Under the pieces are notes generated by a model, which saw only the letters and a list, made by a program, of their open reading frames with translations, did not search any database and was not told the origin of the DNA. A program made the position numbers and the translations under genes. Shown one piece after another: positions 7,533 through 13,298 of a DNA stretch of 13,352 nt. The stretch is from JAGIBJ01 sp047604965 (GTDB taxonomy: Bacteria > Actinomycetota > Thermoleophilia > Solirubrobacterales > Solirubrobacteraceae). Positions within the stretch are counted from its first letter, which is position 1. Every line of letters starts with the position of its first letter. Where the stretch lies: contig JASGGQ010000076.1 in NCBI GenBank assembly GCA_047604965.1, positions 1 through 13,352 of the forward strand, read 5' to 3'.

Positions 7533-8006
7533 TTATTCGGCGTCGTGATGTGAGCGGCGCGCGTGCCAGTCGGAGAGTCGGCGTCCGATTTCGGGCGGCA
7601 AACTCGCGGCGAGCGTGTGCGCTTCGTCGTCGGCGAGCACGTCCATGCCGAGGACCTCTGCGGCGAGCCGGCGGGTCGCGCGCAGCCGCGTGTTGAGCAC
7701 CAGGGCGGCGCTGGTGCCGTCGGCGGTCAGCGCAAGCGGGTGGCGTTCGACGAGCCCGAGCCGTTCGAGCCGGCCAATCATTTCGTGTGCTGATGGCGTG
7801 CTGACACCGAGCCGGCGCGCGACGGCGGTGACCGTCAGGCGCGGTTGATCGCGGCTGACTTCAAAGATCGCGAGCAGGTAGCGCGCGACCGAACCGGTCG
7901 TGGGAACGCAGGGATGCGGCGCGTCGCCGGATGCGTCTGGCGGAGAGAAAGGCACGAGTTGTTGGGGTGACGGCCTGAAGGCGTGGCCGAGGGTCGCGGT
8001 GAGCAT
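7533..8006 (-). CDS. DtxR/MntR-fold transcriptional regulator lacking the metal ligands
   Basis: The winged-helix region SVARYLLAIFEVSRDQPRLT, VTAVARRLGVSTPSAHEMIGRL and ERLGLVERHPLALTADG closely follows the DtxR/MntR pattern. The C-terminal RLAAEVLGMD plus DEAHTLAASLPPEIGRRL corresponds to the DtxR dimerisation segment. Aligned by eye, the metal ligands are gone: DtxR Met10, His79, Cys102, Glu105 and His106 correspond to Arg, Leu, His, Ala and Ala. MntR Asp8 and Glu11 are also replaced. There is no SH3-like third domain. It therefore probably does not sense Fe or Mn in the usual way. The start is uncertain: ATG at 8006 (157 residues) is given, but ATG 8018, GTG 8045 (170 residues) or GTG 7955 are possible, and about 38 residues before the domain look unstructured. 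It lies after the rpsD terminator, on the same strand. Confidence 0.7.
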   Translation of the reverse strand: MLTATLGHAFRPSPQQLVPFSPPDASGDAPHPCVPTTGSVARYLLAIFEVSRDQPRLTVTAVARRLGVSTPSAHEMIGRLERLGLVERHPLALTADGTSAALVLNTRLRATRRLAAEVLGMDVLADDEAHTLAASLPPEIGRRLSDWHARRSHHDAE

Positions 8007-8094
8007 ACCCCGTCGCATCCGCGTAGAACGCTGATTCCGCCCCACGCCGCCCCGCGCCCGAGCGTTCGCGATGTGGCGCGCGGCCGTGGAACGA

Positions 8095-8133
8095 CCACGG
8101 CGCCGCCGCCCGAGCAGGACGACGGCGCCGTGG
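8095..8133 (-). terminator. Hairpin terminator downstream of rpsD
   Basis: CCACGGCGCCG (8095-8105) and CGGCGCCGTGG (8123-8133) form a perfect 11-bp stem with a 17-nt loop, beginning 41 nt after the rpsD stop. It lies in the 167-nt gap before the regulator gene. Only a few Ts follow on the minus strand (TCGTTCC). Position and strength make a factor-independent terminator of the stem-only actinobacterial type likely. Confidence 0.65.
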
Positions 8134-8173
8134 CGAAAGCTCGGCGGGCGAGCGCAGCGGCGTGTACGCCTGT

Positions 8174-8803
8174 CTAGCGCGCGTACTTTTCGATCACGAG
8201 CTGCTCGGTGACCGGCGTGGCGATCTCCGAGCGGACGGGGACGCGCAGCACGGTGCCGGAGAGGCCGTCATGGTCGGCAAGCAGCCAGGCTGGAACGCGG
8301 CCGACATCGGCGGCGGCTTGGCGGGCGAGCGGTTCGATCGGCGCGTCGGCCTTGATCGAGACGGTCTGCTCGGGTTTGATGCGGGCCGAGGCGATGTCGA
8401 CGCGCTTGCCGTCGACCAGCACGTGGCCGTGGCCGACGAACTGGCGTGCTTGCGCACGGGTCGCAGCGAGGCCGAGGCGGTAGACAACGTTGTCGAGGCG
8501 CAGTTCGAGGTACTGCAAGAGCGCTTCACCGGCGGTCACGTCACGGCGGCGCGTGGCGGCGGCGATGTACCGGCGGAACTGCTTTTCGCGAACGCCGTAG
8601 GTGATTTTCAGCTTTTGGCTTTCGCGCAGCTGGACGGCGTACACGCTCGTCTTGTTCCGGCGGCGCATGCCGTGCTGGCCGGGTGGGACGGGGCCGCGGC
8701 GTTCGAGCGAGGTTTTGCGGGCGAGACGACGCTGGCCTTTGAGGCCGAGATCGACGCCTTCGCGGCGTTCAAGCTTTTCGACTGGTCCGGTGTATCGGCC
8801 CAT
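8174..8803 (-). CDS. rpsD: 30S ribosomal protein S4 (cysteine-free form)
   Basis: The 209-residue protein is ribosomal protein S4. It opens with MGRYTGPVEKLERREG, continues with RRGPVPPGQHG and YGVREKQFRRY, and carries an S4 RNA-binding domain at about residues 98-160 (LELRLDNVVYRLGLAATRAQA, GHVLVDGKRVDIAS). It ends with IEKYAR. S4 nucleates 30S assembly on 16S rRNA and, in several bacteria, represses its own mRNA. The four zinc-binding cysteines of the C+ form are absent, so this is a zinc-independent C- protein. The gene stands alone, not in an rpsM-rpsK-rpoA operon. The open frame reaches 8869, but the ATG at 8803 gives the conserved N-terminus and has a strong AAGGAGA 7 nt upstream, which decides the start. 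Confidence 0.96.
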   Translation of the reverse strand: MGRYTGPVEKLERREGVDLGLKGQRRLARKTSLERRGPVPPGQHGMRRRNKTSVYAVQLRESQKLKITYGVREKQFRRYIAAATRRRDVTAGEALLQYLELRLDNVVYRLGLAATRAQARQFVGHGHVLVDGKRVDIASARIKPEQTVSIKADAPIEPLARQAAADVGRVPAWLLADHDGLSGTVLRVPVRSEIATPVTEQLVIEKYAR

Positions 8804-8810
8804 GGGTCGT

Positions 8811-8817
8811 TCTCCTT
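8811..8817 (-). promoter_or_regulatory. Shine-Dalgarno sequence of rpsD
   Basis: AAGGAGA on the minus strand, 7 nt before the ATG at 8803, is the best ribosome-binding site in the window. It rules out the longer open frame that begins at 8869. Confidence 0.85.
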
Positions 8818-8818
8818 G

Positions 8819-8864
8819 GCCGGCAGTCGGGCCGGCATTCCGTGCCCACCGGCCATGGGTGGGC
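8819..8864 (-). promoter_or_regulatory. Structured 5' leader of rpsD, candidate S4 autoregulatory region
   Basis: Two hairpins lie just upstream of the rpsD Shine-Dalgarno. GCCCACC (8844-8850) pairs with GGTGGGC (8858-8864) over a 7-nt loop. GCCGGC (8819-8824) pairs with GCCGGC (8831-8836) over a 6-nt loop and ends 1 nt from the Shine-Dalgarno. Further upstream, the palindrome CGCGGTGAACCGCG (8910-8923) could be a protein site. Autoregulation by S4 is known in other bacteria. That this leader does it is inference. Confidence 0.4.
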
Positions 8865-8960
8865 GTCACTACTCGTGCTCACGCGCCGGTTGGATGACTC
8901 CGGTCGACGCGCGGTGAACCGCGAACACTAGCGCAGCCCGCGCTCAGCTGCCCGCAGCGT

Positions 8961-8990
8961 TTGCAACCTCCCGATGCATGTCAGTTAGAG
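8961..8990 (+). promoter_or_regulatory. Candidate promoter for the small protein-HEPN gene pair
   Basis: TTGCAA (8961-8966) and TTAGAG (8985-8990) are separated by 18 nt and resemble -35 and -10 elements. Transcription would begin about 7 nt further on, almost exactly at the ATG at 8998. No Shine-Dalgarno precedes that ATG, so a leaderless transcript, common in actinobacteria, is suggested. Confidence 0.4.
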
Positions 8991-8997
8991 TCAGCGC

Positions 8998-9321
8998 ATG
9001 GTCGCGTTTACCGAGGATGTACTCAAGCGGCTCGAGAACGAGGACTTCGGTCCGTCTACGTTGAACGGCCAATCCCCGTTGCCGATTCAGCATGTGCGCC
9101 TGTTTCCCGGCGAGGAACACGACGGCATTCAGGACGTGCGGGTCGTCGTGGTGCTGGATGTCAGCGAAGATGACGGCTGGGAACCAGCGGCTGGAGCAGA
9201 GCTTCGGCACGCGGTGCGGCAGCGCGTCTCGGAAAAGCTGGCGGAGGAGAATCCGCATGCCCTCTTCTTCGTGACCGCCCAGTTGCAAGCTCGAGAGAAC
9301 TCAGCGGCTGACGCCACGTGA
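8998..9321 (+). CDS. Small protein of unknown function, translationally coupled to a HEPN-like protein
   Basis: I do not recognise this 107-residue acidic protein. It begins with a helix (TEDVLKRLENEDFG), then a probable beta-hairpin (IQHVRLFPGEEHDG and DVRVVVVLDVSED), a long helix (GAELRHAVRQRVSEKLAEEN) and a final strand (HALFFVTAQL). This is an alpha/beta arrangement with no membrane segment or signal peptide. Its stop overlaps the next gene's start (GTGA at 9318-9321), so the two are made together, an arrangement typical of toxin-antitoxin pairs. A nucleotidyltransferase-type (MNT) partner would be expected for a HEPN protein. The strand pattern around 31-54 is loosely reminiscent, but the GSRARG and DxD signatures are absent, so I do not make that call. 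A promoter-like element with a leaderless start lies just upstream. A 60-base line counted by eye (9001-9060) is 58% GC, against 73% in rpsD, suggesting acquisition. Confidence 0.7.
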   Translation: MVAFTEDVLKRLENEDFGPSTLNGQSPLPIQHVRLFPGEEHDGIQDVRVVVVLDVSEDDGWEPAAGAELRHAVRQRVSEKLAEENPHALFFVTAQLQARENSAADAT

Positions 9322-9890
9322 GTCCTCCCCGCGACCATCTCGAACCGCAACGTCTGCTCGAGCATGCGAAGCGGCTATTGGACGACCGGGGAGATCGGGG
9401 ACGTCCTTTCGACATCGATCTTCGGCGAGCTGTCTCTGCTGCGTACTACGCGCTCTTTCACCAGCTCACCGCCTCCACTGCCACGCAGGTGTTCGGCGAT
9501 CTAGACGCGGCGCGCGGCTACGTAGTGCGTTGGCTGAACCATGGCGATGTCGCGCAGGCGGCGCGCCTCGTGAGTACGTTTTCCTCGCGAAGCGAACTCG
9601 ATCCCCGGTGGCAGGCGGAGAAACGCGCCATGTGGCACCTCGTGCATAGCGCACCGCCTACGAGCGAGTTGCTGTCGGTCTGCGAGACGTTCGTGGATCT
9701 CCAGCAGCGCCGCCACGATGCCGACTACGACCGCGCCCGGCGGGTCAGTAAGCCCGATGCGACGCAGGCAATCGCTGATGCCGAGCAGGCCCTCCAGAGC
9801 ATTCAGACGCTTGTTGACACCTCCGATCCTGCGTGGTCTGTCTTTCTCGGTCTTATTGCTTTCTCAGCGAACCGTGTCCCACGGCCGTAG
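9318..9890 (+). CDS. HEPN-like domain protein, candidate RNase/toxin of a two-gene module
   Basis: The 190-residue, all-helical soluble protein contains FDIDLRRAVSAAYYALFHQL at residues 31-50. This is the hallmark segment of HEPN-like proteins, in which the R..AYYA.FH helix packs the four-helix bundle. Residues 101-110 (EKRAMWHLVH) place Arg103 six residues before His110, compatible with the Rx4-6H nuclease motif of catalytic HEPN domains, although I cannot confirm the structural position. HEPN proteins are commonly RNases of toxin-antitoxin, abortive-infection or other conflict systems. The GTG start at 9318 overlaps the stop of the upstream small gene, which may encode its antidote or partner. 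The gene converges on the displaced ftsH 3' fragment, with 15 nt between stops. GC is lower than in housekeeping neighbours (62% at 9421-9480). The fold is likely; RNase activity and toxin role are inference. Confidence 0.7.
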   Translation: MSPPRDHLEPQRLLEHAKRLLDDRGDRGRPFDIDLRRAVSAAYYALFHQLTASTATQVFGDLDAARGYVVRWLNHGDVAQAARLVSTFSSRSELDPRWQAEKRAMWHLVHSAPPTSELLSVCETFVDLQQRRHDADYDRARRVSKPDATQAIADAEQALQSIQTLVDTSDPAWSVFLGLIAFSANRVPRP

Positions 9891-9905
9891 CTGGGTGTCA
9901 ACGAC

Positions 9906-10046
9906 TCAGTCCGTGCCAAGAGGCGCGCGCCCGCCGGGAAGTGCGGGCACATCCGCCATGATGCGGTCGATCTGCGCACGCTCCAGCACTTCGTGTTCGA
10001 GCAGTTCGGCGGCCAGCGCGTCGAGCTGGGTGCGGTGAGTCGTGAG
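9906..10046 (-). pseudogene. Displaced 3' fragment of an ftsH gene (last 46 codons)
   Basis: On the minus strand this segment reads LTTHRTQLDALAAELLEHEV followed by LERAQIDRIMADVPALPGGR and ends APLGTD-stop. It is the C-terminus of the FtsH protein encoded at 10938-12470, without the rest of the gene. Over 9931-10046 it aligns without gaps to 10987-11102 (offset 1056), with six mismatches that are all third-position and synonymous. The intact copy has five extra codons before LGT and a different last few residues. Homology stops at 10046-10050, exactly where the NYN gene's stop codon (10049-10051) lies. It has no start codon and is not expected to be expressed alone. It is either the old gene end displaced by insertion of a cassette carrying its own end, or the remains of a deleted second ftsH. 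Confidence 0.85.
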
Positions 10047-10050
10047 GGTC
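9906..10050. repeat. Direct repeat, copy A (ftsH 3' end)
   Basis: This copy matches 10938-11106 in the same orientation: 110 of 116 positions are identical over 9931-10046, and a 15-nt gap follows before a shared GTGCCAAG (9913-9920 and 10954-10961). Together with copy B it brackets the NYN gene, like the two ends of an inserted cassette of about 1056 bp. Confidence 0.85.
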
Positions 10051-10933
10051 AGGCGTGCTTACCGGACCGTGCCTTCGGTGACTTCGCGGGGCTGGAGTCG
10101 CGTCGCCGGATGCGGCGTCCCGCCGGGGCGCGTGTGGCATCGACCAGTTCAAGGTCGGTGCCCTCGATAACCTCTGTGAGGAATCTACTGAAGCAGCCGT
10201 CCTTGCCGTAGTGCAGCTGGATGTCTGCGCGCGGGATTTTGGCGTAGATGACCGGCGCCACCAAGACCAGCGGAATGCCCTCGGTGGCGAGCATCGTGGC
10301 GTGCTCGGCACGGAGCTTCTTGATCCGCTTGCGCCCACGCTTGAGCAGTGTGGCGCGCGTCGGCGCATCGGTATCGCGCTGTTGCACGGCAGCGTCGTTT
10401 GGGGGCGGGGCGACCGCGTGATGCTCGTCGCTCGTGGTCGGCGCTGCGAACAGTTCGATGTAGTGGTCGGCTGCGACGCGCAGTCGGTTGCTGGTGCTTC
10501 CTGGCCTCGCAGCAACGATGACGGTGCGCCCCAGCGCCCTGAGTTGGGCGGTGAGCACCGCGTATCCGCCATCTCCGCCCACAATCACGAATGTTCGGAG
10601 TTGTGTGCGTTCGTAGGCGATCGTAAGCGCGTCGACGATGAGTTCGATGTCGGCGGCGTTCGCGTGGCTGCCGTTCAAGACGTGCCGAAGCACGAATCCT
10701 GCGTCGTCGAGCTTGGTGCCGTGCTTCGCCAACACCCCGTGGGACCAGTTGGCGTACACGCGCATGATCGCGTATGCGTCGGCCTTGGGCGCGCCGCCTT
10801 GGTCGAGCTGCCCGAATAGGGCGGCGGGGTTGACCGGAGCGGCCCGCTCGTTGAGCCCGTCACGGTATCCGCCCACAAGGTTTTCGTAGTCGATGAGGAG
10901 AACGGCCGTGCTCGCGGCCGGTAGTTGTGACAT
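10049..10933 (-). CDS. NYN-domain (LabA/DUF88-type) predicted ribonuclease with C-terminal OST-HTH/LOTUS-like region
   Basis: The 294-residue protein starts with a NYN (PIN-like) nuclease domain. LLIDYENL carries Asp15, HANAADIELIVDAL carries Asp95 and Asp101, and TFVIVGGDGGYAVL carries Asp121, the expected acidic metal-binding set. LRALGRTVIVAA is the next strand of the domain. A Pro/Ala/Asp-rich linker (about 163-192) leads to a second region (about 205-265, with VAPVIYAKIPRADIQLHYG and FSRFLTEVIEGTDLELVDA) that resembles an OST-HTH/LOTUS RNA-binding domain. The C-terminus is strongly basic. NYN proteins cleave RNA in processing, decay and conflict systems; the cellular target here is unknown. 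The ATG lies only 4 nt after the ftsH stop with no clear Shine-Dalgarno, implying coupled translation with ftsH. Its stop codon lies exactly at the boundary of the duplicated ftsH tail, so the last residues may be a fusion product. The NYN domain is firm; the LOTUS assignment is tentative. Confidence 0.85.
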   Translation of the reverse strand: MSQLPAASTAVLLIDYENLVGGYRDGLNERAAPVNPAALFGQLDQGGAPKADAYAIMRVYANWSHGVLAKHGTKLDDAGFVLRHVLNGSHANAADIELIVDALTIAYERTQLRTFVIVGGDGGYAVLTAQLRALGRTVIVAARPGSTSNRLRVAADHYIELFAAPTTSDEHHAVAPPPNDAAVQQRDTDAPTRATLLKRGRKRIKKLRAEHATMLATEGIPLVLVAPVIYAKIPRADIQLHYGKDGCFSRFLTEVIEGTDLELVDATRAPAGRRIRRRDSSPAKSPKARSGKHA

Positions 10934-10937
10934 CGGC

Positions 10938-11106
10938 TCAGGATTTTACGGCGGTGCCAAGGTAGTCGTTGCGCGCGTTCGGACGGCCGCCGGGAAGGGC
11001 TGGCACGTCCGCCATGATGCGGTCGATCTGCGCACGCTCCAGCACTTCGTGTTCGAGCAGTTCGGCGGCAAGCGCGTCGAGCTGGGTACGGTGCGTCGTG
11101 AGGATC
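10938..11106. repeat. Direct repeat, copy B (3' end of the intact ftsH)
   Basis: This is the partner of copy A at 9906-10050. Here the sequence forms the functional 3' end of ftsH and continues upstream into the full gene. The copies are separated by the NYN gene. The substitution pattern (third positions only) shows that both copies evolved as coding sequence before they came to lie side by side. Confidence 0.85.
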
Positions 11107-12470
11107 GCCCACGCGATGCGACGAGCCTCGAAGGCCAATTCGCGGCGCTCTTCGTCTCGTACGCGACGGGTGGCATCGCTCGCGAGATGGTGGTCGTCGG
11201 CGGCGCGCTGCGCGGTTTCGGCGGTACCCATCGCGTATTCGTAGATCATCGAGTGGGTGATCTCCGAGACCGTTTTGAGGTCGCTGGCGGCGCCGGTCGT
11301 GATGCTCCCGAAGACGAGCTGTTCGGCGACGCGACCGCCGAGGCACATCGCCATGTAGTCCACCAGTTCGTCGCGGCTTTTGAGGTAACGGTCCTCCTCG
11401 GGGAGGTTGAGCACGTACCCGAGCGCGCGCCCGCGCGGGACGATCGAGATCTTATGCAGGCGATCGACGGTCGGCAGCAGTTCGCTACACAGCGCGTGGC
11501 CGGCTTCGTGGTAGGCGACGATCCGCTTTTCGTGGGGTTGCAGCACGCGCCGCGTCTGAACGCCGGCGATGACGCGCTCTAGTGCCCGCGAGAAGTCGTC
11601 CTGGGTGATCGCGGTGCCACGCCGCCGCGCGCAGTTGATCGCCGCTTCGTTGCAGATGTTCGCAAGGTCGGCGCCGGTCAGCCCGCTCGTTTGGCGCGCG
11701 AGTTCGTGCAGGTCGGTGTCGTCGGCGAGCGGCTTGCCGGCGGTGTGGACGGCGAGGATCGCGGCGCGCCCGGCGACATCTGGGGCGCTGACGAGGATCT
11801 GCCGGTCGAAGCGGCCGGGACGCAGCAGCGCCGGGTCGAGGTTCTCCAGCAGGTTGCTGGCGGCGATCACGACGACGTTGTCGCTCGGGTCAAAGCCATC
11901 CATTTCGACGAGCAGCTGGTTGAGCGTCTGCTCGCGCTCGCCGCTGCCGCCACTGCCGCCGGCACCGCGCCGGCCGCCGACCGCGTCGATTTCGTCGATG
12001 AAGATGATCGCCGGGGCGTTATTGCGGGCTTCGCGGAACAGCCGGCGGATACGGGCCGCGCCGAGACCAGCGAACATCTCCACGAAGCTGCTGGCCGACT
12101 GCGAGAAGAACTGTGCGCCAGACTCGTGGGCGACCGCTTTGGCGAGCAGCGTTTTGCCGGTGCCCGGGGGTCCGTGCAGCAGCACGCCGCCGGGGAGTTT
12201 GGCGCCAATCTGGTGGAAGCGGCGGGGGTCGCGGAGGAATTCGACGACCTCCATCAGTTCGGCTTTGGCGTCGTCAGCCCCAGCGATTTCGTCCCAGCGA
12301 ACGGCCTGCTTGGCGGACGGCACGATCTTCTTCGGCGCCGTTTTCGGCATCAGCTTCACCGACCGCCACAGCAGGTACGCGAGCAGGACGTAGAAGCACA
12401 GCGCAAAGGTGGTGCTCCAGCGGTCGACGAAGTCGAGCAGTGGCGTGAAGTCGATCAATGCGGCGCGCAC
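10938..12470 (-). CDS. ftsH: FtsH-type ATP-dependent zinc metalloprotease, short single-TM form
   Basis: The 510-residue protein is an AAA+ membrane metalloprotease. Walker A GPPGTGKT is at 100-107, Walker B IIFIDEID at 155-162, the second region of homology includes NLDPALLRPGRFDRQ at about 209-223, and the zinc site HEAGH is at 321-325. A distal Asp in TTGAASDLKTVSEI is the likely third ligand. The pore loop reads FAG where FVG is usual. FtsH degrades misassembled membrane proteins and short-lived regulators. Canonical FtsH has about 610-650 residues, with two membrane helices around a periplasmic domain. Here only one helix (about 21-36) precedes the AAA module, and the periplasmic domain is missing. 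The GTG at 12470 is the first in-frame start after the 183-nt intergenic region, with GGAG 2 nt before it. The 3' end is duplicated beyond the NYN gene, which follows after 4 nt. Confidence 0.92.
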   Translation of the reverse strand: MRAALIDFTPLLDFVDRWSTTFALCFYVLLAYLLWRSVKLMPKTAPKKIVPSAKQAVRWDEIAGADDAKAELMEVVEFLRDPRRFHQIGAKLPGGVLLHGPPGTGKTLLAKAVAHESGAQFFSQSASSFVEMFAGLGAARIRRLFREARNNAPAIIFIDEIDAVGGRRGAGGSGGSGEREQTLNQLLVEMDGFDPSDNVVVIAASNLLENLDPALLRPGRFDRQILVSAPDVAGRAAILAVHTAGKPLADDTDLHELARQTSGLTGADLANICNEAAINCARRRGTAITQDDFSRALERVIAGVQTRRVLQPHEKRIVAYHEAGHALCSELLPTVDRLHKISIVPRGRALGYVLNLPEEDRYLKSRDELVDYMAMCLGGRVAEQLVFGSITTGAASDLKTVSEITHSMIYEYAMGTAETAQRAADDHHLASDATRRVRDEERRELAFEARRIAWAILTTHRTQLDALAAELLEHEVLERAQIDRIMADVPALPGGRPNARNDYLGTAVKS

Positions 12471-12522
12471 TGCTCCGGTGATCGGCAGGAGGCCGCCATT
12501 GCCTGAGGGAATGTCTCAACAT

Positions 12523-12562
12523 GGCATGCGCCTGCGAGCGAAACGGGATCCAGTCGCATGCC
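12523..12562. promoter_or_regulatory. Inverted repeat in the region upstream of ftsH
   Basis: GGCATGCG (12523-12530) and CGCATGCC (12555-12562) are perfect 8-bp inverted arms 24 nt apart. CCTGCG (12531-12536) and CGCAGG (12564-12569) add a second pair nearby. They lie 53-92 nt before the ftsH start in the 183-nt gap (12471-12653). This could be a regulator site or an mRNA hairpin. Nothing else recognisable was seen in this gap. Confidence 0.3.
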
Positions 12563-12653
12563 GCGCAGGTCGAAACAACTCCTCAGCACGCCGGAACGCG
12601 TAGGTTCAGCGGCCGCCAGTTCGCCGCGCAATCGCGGGCAGGCCCGCAGCCGG

Positions 12654-13298
12654 TTAGCTGGCGCGGCGACGGTCTCCGGGATGCCCGTCGGCGCGGGGGG
12701 CAAGCGTAAGCCGGCGGCGTTCGATCAGCGGCGGCGCCGGACGGCGCGGGCGGGTGCCTTCGGTGCGGCTGACGCGGCCGAGCGTGTCAGCGATCGCATG
12801 GTATGCCTGAGCGCTGGTGGCCATACCGACGTGACTGGCGCGAATCTCAACCGGCCGGTACCCCGGGGCGATGCATGCGCCGGCGCGCACGATGCCGTCA
12901 CTGCGGGAATAGACGGCGGTGCCGATAACGTCGGCGTCGAGCGGGGCGGCAAGGTCGGGCCAGAACCGTTCGCAACAGGTCGCGGCGGCGTCGAGCAACT
13001 CCGGGTGGTCATGCGCGAGGTCGGTGTCTGGCACCGGGTGGCCCGGCGCGCCGATCCAGCAACTGGTGGCGATGTAGCCGCTGCGCGTGTCGCCGAGCCG
13101 GCTGAGCCAGGTGAGGTTGCGTCTGAGCAACGGGTGGAAGTCGTCGACGGTCGCGTTGATGGGGCTGCCGAGCGTGGTGACCGACGCGATCAGATCGGGG
13201 CGCCGGACGGCGAGCACGTGGGCAAGCATCCCGCCGCGCGACTGGCCGACGACGTGGGCGCGGCGGCCATCGATCGCGACGGCGCGTTCGAGCTTGGC
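12654..13298 (-). CDS. Alpha/beta hydrolase, 5'-truncated at the window edge (possible pseudogene)
   Basis: The 214 codons encode the C-terminal two-thirds of an alpha/beta-fold hydrolase, probably a lipase or esterase. The nucleophile elbow GQSRGG in AHVVGQSRGGMLAHVLAVRR, the acid loop YSRSDGIV and the His in IRASHVGMA form a complete catalytic triad. LGSPI after the elbow is typical of the triacylglycerol-lipase-like group. Homology reaches KLERAVAIDGRR, but an in-frame TGA lies at 13299-13301 and the first in-frame ATG (13229) is past the nucleophile serine. The N-terminal strand region and oxyanion-hole segment are therefore missing. Beyond 13298 the sequence becomes AT-richer and unlike the gene, as at the border of an inserted element. 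The gene is probably interrupted rather than complete, unless the assembly is chimeric there. The C-terminal ~35 residues are basic and Pro-rich and appear unstructured. Confidence 0.7.
   Translation of the reverse strand, partial: AKLERAVAIDGRRAHVVGQSRGGMLAHVLAVRRPDLIASVTTLGSPINATVDDFHPLLRRNLTWLSRLGDTRSGYIATSCWIGAPGHPVPDTDLAHDHPELLDAAATCCERFWPDLAAPLDADVIGTAVYSRSDGIVRAGACIAPGYRPVEIRASHVGMATSAQAYHAIADTLGRVSRTEGTRPRRPAPPLIERRRLTLAPRADGHPGDRRRAS

Noticed and set aside
8998..9321. Calling the 107-aa protein an MNT nucleotidyltransferase antitoxin
   Set aside because: The partner gene suggests it, but the GSRARG and DxD signatures of MNT proteins are not present.
9898..10584. 228-codon minus-strand frame spanning the NYN gene and the ftsH remnant
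   Set aside because: It is out of frame with both the NYN domain and the FtsH tail and contains no motif.
9898..11106. tRNA-associated attachment site for the NYN cassette
   Set aside because: No tRNA or integrase gene is visible; the duplicated sequence is protein-coding ftsH.
11691..12506. Long + strand frames opposite ftsH
   Set aside because: They mirror codon bias of the AAA+ gene and lack features of their own.
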